Positions 1-8,841 of a stretch of DNA of 18,111 nucleotides are shown here, piece after piece. Both the position numbers and the translations under genes were made by a program. Below the pieces are notes generated by a model, which worked only from the letters and a program-made list of their open reading frames with translations, was not told where the DNA came from and made no database searches. Each line of letters begins with the position of its first letter. Position 1 is the first letter of the stretch. Origin of the DNA: Ichthyophonus hoferi (lineage: Eukaryota; Opisthokonta; Ichthyosporea; Ichthyophonida; Ichthyophonidae); assembly GCA_002751075.1 (NCBI GenBank), contig NAOQ01000706.1:2351-20461 (forward strand), given 5' to 3'.

Positions 1-9
1 TTATTATTA

Positions 10-73
<64 letters not shown>

Positions 74-97
74 TCTTACTATTACTACTATTATTAT
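1..97. repeat. (TTA)n trinucleotide microsatellite
   Basis: The first ~97 bases are almost pure TTA/TAT triplets with a few interruptions (for example tgt near 11 and tactcttactattac after 70). It sits in what is probably an intron of the gene whose exons start at 260. The right edge of the window carries the reverse complement, (TAA)n, so the window may be bounded by two microsatellites where an assembly tends to break. Confidence 0.95.
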
Positions 98-259
98 TAA
101 ATATAAAATAATCAACAAGTACAAAGTATATATATTTATATATATGTAATATATGTAATATATGAACACAAAATTGATATAACAATCAAATAAACTATAA
201 GCACAAATTCTATATATATAGGTCAATAGAAGAAATAAAATGAAACTAACTTTTCGTAG

Positions 260-534
260 GAGTGGATGCGTGAGGGCTACGTTTTATTCAACCAAACAAC
301 TGTCCGCGCTTCTGCTAGTGAAAATATGCTTGACTCATTCGACTTCACGGTATGTTAAGTGGTGTAAATGTATATTGGTATAAGGAGAATCATTTATATG
401 CGTGATTTTGCTAAGAGCTGATAGGTCATTATGTATATCAATACGATCTTATCGAATGGAATACTACCATTAAATTTCATGCTTATCTAAATCAACGCTA
501 CAATTTTATTGTTTATATTTTCCACAGTCTATAG

Positions 535-567
<33 letters not shown>

Positions 568-2556
568 CGATTATACTATCCTACCCTATCCTATCATTTC
601 CTATTCTACCTTATCTTCTCCTATACTGAAAATTCCTCCCTCTAATCTATGTCTTTTGTGATCTACTGTCTTGTCCCTACCCAGCTAGTAAACCAATCAC
701 ATCGCACCGAATCCTATACCGATGCCTACTTTAATGGTTCAGTGAAATTTTTTCTTCCAGAAGGTAGATAAAAATATGATGCCCACTTTCTATCTTTTAT
801 TTTATTATTGTATCTTTTTCTCTCTCTATTCTATTTTATTTCCCTATATTTTTTTCTCTTTTGTTTTTAGACATAATATTATTCCCACCAATAAATTCCT
901 AAATGACCAGTTAAATAGTGGATTATGAATTTTTAAATTTTCCTTTTTAATTTTCCTTCTGTTCTGCCAATCTCTATCTCTATAGACGCTTCTTTCTATT
1001 CCTACAGCTCTATATATATCCAGATATATATATATATATAGGCCCCAATATATTCTTTGCATTTTAAATTTCTCATCCGGTCATTCTCTGTCTTTAAATT
1101 TACAGATTTTCTAACGAGTAGTGCAAATCAACCTGTATCTCTGGGATCTCCAATCCGTCCTATCAACGCTTACTTTAAACTGACCTATACCAATCACACC
1201 AGTCAACTCACTCTCCCATTAGATCTTGTTACCATTAAAATTTTAAATCAGACTACGACAGAGGAAGGTGGGGATAATAAAATATGTATATATGGATATA
1301 TATACAATGTATCTTTTTATTAACCTTTTATAAACACTACATATCTCTGTATTAATTTTATATATATAACACAGTGTGATTGATAGCCTATCCAATTCGA
1401 GATAAAAACAATATAACCATTCTCATTGGAGATTTTCGTTTTCACGTTGTCCCCGCCAATCACCACGTAATATTATATATATAAACACAAACACGCATAC
1501 ATATATATAGATGCCATGGAATTTAATGTTTATATTCTTTGCCCTTATATGGATATAACCACGTGTTTTATTTTTAATTTCCTTATGCGCAGAATGCGGG
1601 AAGGTTGATGGACTATGGGTCAATAATTCGTGCCTACAGTATCAGCGATTGGTTCGTGCCTGTCCAACGGTTACCATGGTGGATAATGATTGGGCGTGGG
1701 TTGATACTACGGATAAGTGAGTATAGATTTATATGCATGCATGTGTGTATCATACTATACTATAACCTATCATACCACATTATAACATAACGTATACCAT
1801 ACCATACTACATCATATATCTGCCCATCTACCTACACCAACTCTTACTCTCTCTAAGGTGGGAATATCGTACCCTACTCTACCCTACCCTACCCTATGCA
1901 CCCATCCAGCTACATTAATTCCTCCTTTCTCTCTCTCTCTCAGCTGGAAATATGCTTGTCAGGCTGGGCCATATGGAGAAGCACCAGTAAAAGAAATATA
2001 TAAACCGTTAACTATGGGCAAAGGAGGGAGGACAACAATGACCCTTGATATTGAATTGCGTCATTTTAAAGACCCACATTTTTTGGCTATTACCCTGCCA
2101 TTTAATCTTACTTTGGTATGTTAAAATCTGTTGTTTTTTATCTTCTGTGTTTGATTACAGTTATAGTTACAGTTATAGTTATAGTTATGGTTGTAGATAT
2201 AGTTATAATTTATCTATAATGGGTTTAATGGTGCCTCTTATGTCTCTATGTTAATGTATGTGTATGTTTATATGTGTGTATGGATGTATGTATATGTGTA
2301 TGTATGTATGTACGTATGCATGCACTGTGTGTACTAGTATATGTTTATATACATACATAGTTTATAGCTATAAATAGTAAAACGCCTTATCTCTATGTCT
2401 TTCTAATTTACCCCGCTCCATATCCACCAATTACAGGTCGAGAAACAGCACGCGAGCAGGTCTTGCCTGTGGTTTTCCTGTGCTGTGGGCTCATTAGCCA
2501 TCTTATCAACTGGCTTTATCTTTGTTTATCGCTATATTGTAATTAGGTACCCTTAG
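260..2556 (+). CDS. Unidentified membrane glycoprotein, 3' part (six or seven exons)
   Basis: I do not recognise this family. Exons fit GT-AG sites with matching phases: 260-349, 685-763, 1106-1267 (or 1106-1285 plus an optional 1387-1437), 1593-1716, 1944-2115 and 2437-2556, ending in TAG. The 5' end lies outside the window. Peptide pieces in order include EWMREGYVLFNQTT, YFNGSVKFFLPEG, AYFKLTYTNHTS, CGKVDGLWVNNSC, WKYACQAGPYGEAP and LRHFKDPHFLAITL. About seven N-X-S/T sequons (NQT, NQS, NGS, NHT, NQT, NNS, NLT) and several cysteines indicate a luminal or extracellular domain. The last exon encodes a hydrophobic stretch (WFSCAVGSLAILSTGFIFVY) followed by RYIVIRYP and stop, which reads as one membrane anchor with a very short tail. 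The likely topology is type I, or type II-like with an N-terminal anchor off the window. The gene structure is well supported; the function is unknown. Confidence 0.8.
538..567. repeat. (TA)n microsatellite in intron
   Basis: About 14 uninterrupted AT units lie inside the intron 350-684 of the membrane glycoprotein gene. They are followed by imperfect CCTAT/CTACC units (575-620) that give the pyrimidine-rich 3' part of the intron. Similar short TA runs occur near 1025-1040, 2617-2634, 13908-13932 and 16003-16016. Confidence 0.9.
1387..1437 (+). other. Candidate optional exon of the membrane glycoprotein
   Basis: Between two firm exons lies a 51-bp segment after an AG (1385-1386). It is open only in the phase the gene needs and reads YPIRDKNNITILIGDF, with a further sequon (NIT). 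It fits if the previous exon ends at 1285 (donor gtatat, phase 1) and this one ends at 1437 (donor gttttc, phase 1). The donor is weak. The open frame runs on to about 1469 (RFHVVPANHH), but the later GTs leave the wrong phase for the next exon. Skipping it, with the previous exon ending at 1267 (donor gtgggg), is also in frame. Confidence 0.4.
2151..2335. repeat. (TATAGT)n and (TATG)n microsatellites in intron
   Basis: Two adjoining simple repeats fill the intron 2116-2436. The first (about 2157-2212) is built from ttatag/ttacag hexamers; the second (about 2250-2335) is built from tatg/gtat tetramers. A short open frame through the first encodes only alternating Tyr/Ser and is an artefact of the repeat. 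Confidence 0.85.
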
Positions 2557-4562
2557 GCCACATTCAGACATCCCTTAGCAACGATTTATCTTATTGACTG
2601 ATATATACCTGTTATATATATATATATATATATTCGTTGTAATATATGTAACTGCAATATATACCACCTTCATTTCCTCTCTAGCAAGCTATCACATTTT
2701 TATAATTTTAAAATTAATTAAAGTAAGAGATTGGCCCACTATACTACCTGTAAACCATATTTTAAATAACTTTATGTCACCGATTTAAGTCTTTTAGAAA
2801 AGATAGATTGGAGTGATGTTTTATTATGAAGATTGTGCTATCTACTGTGTAGAAGCAATAGATTTCTTTTTATAAAAATTTCTTTTTCAAGAAATCAGGG
2901 GACTTACTAGCACCTTAAATGTTAGAGCTGCCGGGATAGTAGTTATACAGTGTGTTTGTGTTTATTGTTGTATTCCCGTATATATGCACTAAATACTTAC
3001 CCTCGTATTATATAAAATATTACACTAAATTATAACTACATCATACTGTAGCACACTCTGTTGCAATTTCATGTAGATATATAGTTAATAAATATTTACA
3101 CTCTAACCACATAATATATCATACTGTTATTGTAACCTTTTATACATATATCTACATATATACCCATGTTTTTTAATATTTTCACAGTATATATACACCC
3201 TAATAAACATAGCTTATACTTATAATTGAATTTACTAACTAAAGTATGTAAGTATCCTGATGGATTGCAGCTCATTTCATATTTACTAAAGACATTATTA
3301 GCTATAGCGATATGGTTAAATCAGCTTAATTATCTCTTTTACTTGCATTCAATCAAGTAGTTTACTTCGTACAGTTCCATAATATATAGATCACGATAAA
3401 GTTATATTTGGACAAGTAACTATAAACGATAAGCATTGGAGTATAGTTATTGATTGTTTTATTTTAACGTGCTATCACAAAAATAAACTACAAAGTTTAC
3501 CAAATCTCTAAGTCAATAGATCCAGATTTTAAATACTAACTCATTTTATATAGTATTCTAGAATCGCTTAAGCCGGGCTCTAAATCGGGATTCGCAAGTT
3601 TTGGACCAATCACCATCGTACACTACGATACTACACCACATATAGTCAGAAACAACCTCCCGGAAGCGGAATTTGTAGATCTCCGTAGATTTTCAATATG
3701 TAAACATGCACAGCATTACCATACACTAATATATGTTATTACTACGCATACATAAAATACATTTAGGTAGAATTGGTTTATTATGTCAGCAAGCCTAAAT
3801 GATTGCATGCAACTCTCATATAGTGCATCAACACAAAGCACATAATAGCGCTAAAAACTCGAGTCCTAGCCAACGAAAGTTGTTTATTGATCATAAATCT
3901 ATTTTCCTATAGTCAATATTTTTGATATACTATCAAATTTATATTATTTTGTTTGAATGGAAAGCCAAAAATTCAATTACGACGTAGCGTTAACCTCAGT
4001 AAATTCCAGGGACGTAGTGAATTACCTGATGTTTTTCCATGGAAACAGGGGGACGAAAGTGGAATATATACTGCTTGATTCCTATAACATATTCTAGTTA
4101 ATAATAACACAAGGTAATGCAAGTACACGTGCAATAGCAAATTACATTAAAAATAGTAACTTTAAACTCAACTTCTATTTGTGGTAATCATAACTATCTC
4201 TATATATTACTAGTTTACCAAATAGTCACATTGGCTATGTCCAATTACTCATAGATATTAAAAATTACATTTCATGAATATTATACATTCAATAAGGACA
4301 ATCAGTTCTTCTGTTCCTCATAAATTCATGCAAGATTGCAAAATAAATACGGTACTCCTTATTCAAATATACAGTCATAGTTGAAGAGGAATTGTTGCCA
4401 CTCCTGCAATAAAAGAAAACTACCTATTGCAATATTGGTCTATTTATATACACTTCTAGATAACCCGATTTACAGGAGCATTACTTACACCATATATATA
4501 CACTCAAATAATTAAAAGATTGCAATAAATATTTCATATATCAAAACTATCAAGAAAATAAG
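2557..4562. other. Spacer with two less AT-rich islands, no assigned gene
   Basis: This stretch between the membrane glycoprotein gene and the BTB gene is mostly AT-rich with many stops. Two islands stand out. Around 3562-3699, the plus strand reads SGFASFGPITIVHYDTTPH and the minus strand also stays open (SDYMWCSIVVYDGDW). Around 3958-4080, a plus-strand ATG at 3958 opens 46 codons starting MESQKFNYDVALTS, and another plus frame reads LSKFQGRSELPDVFPW. Because several frames are open at once, coding frame and strand cannot be chosen by eye. The islands could be diverged exons, perhaps an upstream exon of the BTB gene, old element fragments or structured RNA. Confidence 0.5.
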
Positions 4563-5410
4563 GCCGATGATACTGGTTTGACTGCCTTGGCGAGTCAAGC
4601 ACAATTCCTATTTACAACCCTTCAAGACTTCATGAAGTCGCTAGAGAAAAAGCCTACAGCCCTTCAAAATAAGGAGCAACAAGTGAGGAAGGAAGCTCAG
4701 GCTATCTTAGAAGAACGTGATAGACTAGATGCTGATATTCGAAAGTGGAACACTCTAGCAGATAGATTGGATCAAACCAATGTTATTTCACCTATAAAAT
4801 TGAATGTGGGGGGCACTACCTCTTGCACCAGTCTGGGAACTCTCACTTCTACTTTCTCAAAAGGAACATGTTTTGAAGCCATGTTCTCTGGTCGCCGAAC
4901 TCTTGAAGTTGGGAATAACGAAGAAGTTTTCGTAGACAGAGATCCTACGGTTTTTCATTATATTTTCAATTTTATGCGAGGTGATATGCCAAACATTGAC
5001 GTACTTTCTGTTTTAGAACGTAATGATTTAGTCAATGAGGCCCAATTCTATTGTCTAACTGGACTAATTGATTACATAAAAACAAATTCCAAAAGTGTAA
5101 TTGTAGAAAATGGATAAATATTTCTATCATCTGACGTTTTTCTGCTAAACCTAATTTCTAAATCTTATTTTGTTGCAGGAATCAACTGCAGAGTAGAGAA
5201 AAGCTGAGAAAAGGTATATTTTCCGCAACCACGGACTATTTCGAAATTTCTTGTGCGTACCCCCAGATTCGCCTTTGGCACAAACATAAAAACTTAAATT
5301 TTAAAATATTTTCAACAGCCAGTAGCAAAATTTCAATAGGTTTTTTTTTTAATAACGAAGATAACTTCAGCAAAAAACCAAAAACGCCATCAAAAAAACT
5401 TTTTCTGTAA
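4563..5410 (+). CDS. Coiled-coil BTB/T1 domain protein (KCTD-like), 5' end uncertain
   Basis: This is a tetramerisation-type BTB protein: such domains oligomerise and often recruit cullin-3 or channel partners. The model uses exon 4563-5096 and exon 5192-5410. The joining intron 5097-5191 starts gtaatt, ends ctgcag, contains a tttgttgcag tract and keeps phase 0. The first exon encodes a charged helical segment rich in E/K/Q (SLEKKPTALQNKEQQVRKEA onward, about 50 residues), then the T1 signature IKLNVGGTT, AMFSGRRTLE, FVDRDPTVFHYIFNFMRG and a helical end (NEAQFYCLTGLIDYIKT). The second exon adds about 72 codons of unrecognised sequence (GIFSATTDYFEI...). The first in-frame ATG is at 4632, but the frame is open upstream to 4512 with helical sequence and no ATG, so a start exon may lie upstream. 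Without splicing the frame ends at 5117. Confidence 0.72.
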
Positions 5411-5616
5411 AACTCAACAAGTCTGCTGTGGCATAGAGACTTATGGCAAATCTCAACCAGCTTTGCCAACTGGGTCAACGTTGGTGTGAAGTTTAAAAAC
5501 CACAAAGTCTCGTTTGTCGTGAATAATTGTATTATTGGTGATTCTTATACCGTACCCGACAATTTCGGCCCATTTTTTATGATGCAACATGATGGAGATA
5601 AAGTTAAGCCTCTTTA
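5411..5616 (+). pseudogene. In-frame continuation past the BTB gene stop
   Basis: After the TAA at 5408-5410 the same frame stays open for 68 more codons and reads like protein: LLWHRDLWQISTSFANWVNV, then KFKNHKVSFVVNNCIIGDS, and ends PFFMMQHDGDKVKPL before TAG. In DNA this AT-rich a stop is expected about every 13 codons, so one stop in about 142 codons from 5192 suggests that one coding domain has been cut by a nonsense change. Alternatives are a small intron over the stop (a gtaaaa donor lies at 5407 but no suitable acceptor was found), stop read-through or a sequencing error. The alternating hydrophobic pattern could be a beta-sandwich, but I cannot name a family. An antisense open frame (5236-5505) is judged a shadow. 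Confidence 0.45.
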
Positions 5617-8600
5617 GTACACTCTTTTGTGCGATCTATAGCATCCAAATAAGAACAATATATGTGATAGGTTACCTCAATCTAGTGTTAGTAATGCTAT
5701 TTTGAAAGGTATCATTAGTTTAAATGAATCATTGGGTATGTTATGGGTTAAAACCACTCAATTATATAAATCAGCATGTATTTCCCTAAATTTTATCATC
5801 ATATCAGACATGAGGCTGGCATTTATTGAATGGGGTAAAAATATAATACCCATTTTAAAACACAATAAACCATGCTTAACAACTAGTTCATCAAATAGAC
5901 AGTTTTGTAGTAAAAGTATAATAAAGGAATAATTATAGTTTACATGCCCGAAAATTATAATGTTTCAATTTTAAATATCTCATGAACTCTTTCATTTAGG
6001 TGGAAATTTATTGCAATTTCATTTGACCAGAGCCCTTTTGAAATAACTAAATATATAAGCCAGCTATTTTCAAAAAAATTCAACAAACATTGCCGTACAT
6101 TCTGGAAGTACAATTACCACATTGACACACTTTCACAGTTTGTTAATGAATGTATTCTGTCAAAAACTATATTTATTCCTTTATTGCACTCTCCCTTCGT
6201 TTCTTTTTTAAATGCTGAAAAATGTTTTACTTCTTCCCTATGCTATTGATACTTTGTTTAACCATAGTTGCTGACTAACTTTATGCTATTAAGCAGTAAC
6301 AGTCTTAAAAAGTGTATCTTTTAAATATCTACTTCCACTGGCAGTTATTTATCAACTAAGGAAATAGTAGTTATTGGTTATTTTTAAAGTAATGATTAAG
6401 TACAAAAATATTTATTTATTGGTGTTTAGATAATGATCCGAATTATAAATTAACAATTAATGAATCACAAAACATGTCTGCATGGCTCTAAAGCAATTTC
6501 AAACTCTGTAGATTATATATTTTTGGTTTATTTATATTAGATAGAACCATTAATGATTCTGCTCCCATATACGAATAGTATTGGTTTGCTTCATTTTCAT
6601 GGATGGATTACATTTGGATGAAATTAGTGCATTGCTTTTTATCATCTTAAAGTTTTGACTATACTAAGCCATGTAGAAGAAGAATTCTCCAATATGTAAT
6701 TAAATAAATACTAATGCTTTCTTAATGAAAAAAAGTTTAATAATTTAAGAAGCGTTGGGTTAGTTGAATTCAAGGGACTCAATGTATAATCAGGTTTCTT
6801 TTTAAAGAATAAGTTAAGAAAAAACGGAAATATAGTGCATAATTTTAGCAATATATTCAAACTAATTAGAAAATAATGTTTTGTAAAGGTGCATGCAATA
6901 ACCATGAGCAAATAAAATTCCAATTACTGTTTCACTTTCTGTTTGACGTAAATATAAATGTTTATATATATGTCTTAGCTATGTCCATTGACTCTTTCAA
7001 ATTAGAAATTAATTATTGTGAATATCATATTAGTAAAAGTTAGTTATAGGAACGCATGTCAATGGATCTGCTCCATATTAATTGTTGTAAGATTCTTAGG
7101 TACATAAAATCATCTCATTTCTATATATGGCAATAATTGAGGAGGATGATGGTGCAACTTTTACAATCTAAGAAAATTATTAATTAGAACAGTGTCCAAT
7201 TTATCCACGCCTCGGGTTAAGCACACTCACAGGATGATTGACAAAGAACCATTGCGCATATTTTTTTCAACATATATACTCATTTGATTGAAAAACTAAA
7301 ATGAAGAATTTCTATATAAACCGCTACTTAAATTATAGCTGACGATGCTAACTTTGTCATACAAATGTTTTCTTTCAGATCGCAGAGACATTGTTGTATG
7401 ATTGTTATTTTAAATTATTTTATTATTTATTATCGAGGCCGTCTTCTAGACAGCTTTCGTGTTTAAATACTCAAAACTTTGTGTCAAAACTACGCCAGTA
7501 TTTATGTTTACATATAATATAATATGGTATACTGGAATTAATCTTAATTTCAATCAATACTACGTAGGTTTGATAGATGATTACTCTGTTATTGCACATG
7601 TTAGTTAAATAATATTTAATGTTGATTAATAGACGATATCAAATAAACAGAATATATTCTATATTAAAATATAGGTAAATATGCAAATAAATAAGGACTC
7701 ATTGTTAACGTCTTGCATATGTTCTAACTTATCACTATATTAATATTTTTTTCTGTTCTGACCCTGAAGAATTGTTAAAATGCTGCTATTTAACAACATA
7801 ACCTAACCAGTTACATGTTGGCATTTGTGAAACCAAGTACATAAACTGCAATGCTTCAGCAGTTCTCTATAATATTTAGTGGTAAATATATATTGAGTGT
7901 AATGTTTTAGACCCAATACAGTATTTTGCGTATATAAATTCATTAGTTTATATATAAATATATATATAGATAATACTCCAGCCCTAGTTCACGCGTATAA
8001 AGTATTAACATACAAACATTATACCACCTCTGATTATTAATATATGTTCAAGATTGCTGTTGAAAGTTGTATTGTACCTTTTATGAGTGGAAACTGTTGG
8101 AGCCGTGTTTGGTGTATTTACCGCTCCCCTCAGAACTGTTGGCGTATAGTTCATCGAATAATCTTTCATAATCAGTAGATCGATTCTTGTTTTGGTATGC
8201 TGTATATGAAATACTTTTACATTAAATGAGGAAATGGGTTAATTCGCCATCTAAATGGGGACACGATAGTATAAGTATTGTGGTAAGATCGGACAATTCT
8301 AGTGGGTCCCTGTGACCTATAGTGAGTTGACTTGGCCAATAATAATCTGTTCAAAATAATCGCATAAAAAACAACCTGTCAGGCTTGGAAATATAATGTG
8401 GGAAAATCCTATTCAGGTTTTGAAATTTGTTCGCTTCTTAGATCTTGTTCATTTTTATTGCAGCATGCCGTATAGTAATTGAGTAAATATTTTTATGTCT
8501 AGGTTATGTATTGGTCAGCAGAGATGATTGGTTGATAAAAATAAAATTCCGCACATTCTACATATTGTAAACAACCTGTTTTATTTGTTTTATTCTCCAA

Positions 8601-8841
8601 ATAAATAAATAAAATGTCCATTTTTTGGCTTTTATCTCTTTACCTCTTATTACCTTTATTATACTATCAGAATTAGTTTAATTCATGTCCAATTATATAA
8701 ATATTTTAAACCAGTATCAGGTTATCTAGGTTATAATTGGACAAATACTCTTTTTGTGTTGAGGGATTTTTCTTTCTTTCGATTATATACATGTGAGTAA
8801 GTTAAGTTTGTGGCGTTGTATTGTACTACAATATACTAAGC
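5617..8841. other. Long AT-rich spacer, no gene seen
   Basis: No splice-compatible coding run, RNA gene or intact mobile element was recognised across 3.2 kb. A 70-codon minus-strand frame (6711-6923) is Leu/Phe/Lys-rich and looks like chance. A 29-codon ATG frame at 8226-8315 (MRKWVNSPSKWGHDSISIV...) contains a good gtaaga donor at its 3' part, but nothing links it to an exon. The last several hundred bases should contain the promoter and 5' UTR of the dioxygenase gene; a TATA-like gattatatac lies about 60 bp before its ATG. Confidence 0.6.
8687..8742. promoter_or_regulatory. Imperfect inverted repeat upstream of TMLHE
   Basis: gtccaattata(ta)a at 8687-8700 is the near-perfect reverse complement of ttataattggac at 8731-8742, giving a stem of about 12 bp around a loop of about 30 bases. 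It lies 100 bp before the TMLHE ATG. It could form a cruciform or a 5' UTR hairpin, or it could be a small transposon footprint. No function is shown by the sequence. Confidence 0.4.

Noticed and set aside
1866-1902. CCCTA-type repeats resembling telomere units
   Set aside because: The units are irregular (ctacc, ctatc, cataccc) and lie as pyrimidine-rich tracts before splice acceptors in several introns, so they are intronic microsatellite rather than telomeric DNA.
3958-4098. Spliced-leader RNA gene on the minus strand
   Set aside because: Only a donor-like CAG|GTAATT and an Sm-like AATTTTTGG support it. I could not find convincing stem-loops or evidence of trans-splicing, so it is kept only as a speculation under the island finding.
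5236-5505. 89-codon minus-strand open frame
   Set aside because: It overlaps the plus-strand continuation of the BTB gene, which has a consistent splice link and a longer open frame. The antisense reading is Leu/Lys-rich with no domain seen.
6711-6923. 70-codon minus-strand open frame in the long spacer
   Set aside because: Its composition is Leu/Phe/Lys-rich, as expected from AT-rich DNA. It has no motif, no splice-linked partner and no recognisable family.
8226-8315. 29-codon ATG frame with an internal gtaaga donor
   Set aside because: The composition is reasonable, but no acceptor or exon connects to it. TMLHE has a good start of its own at 8842.
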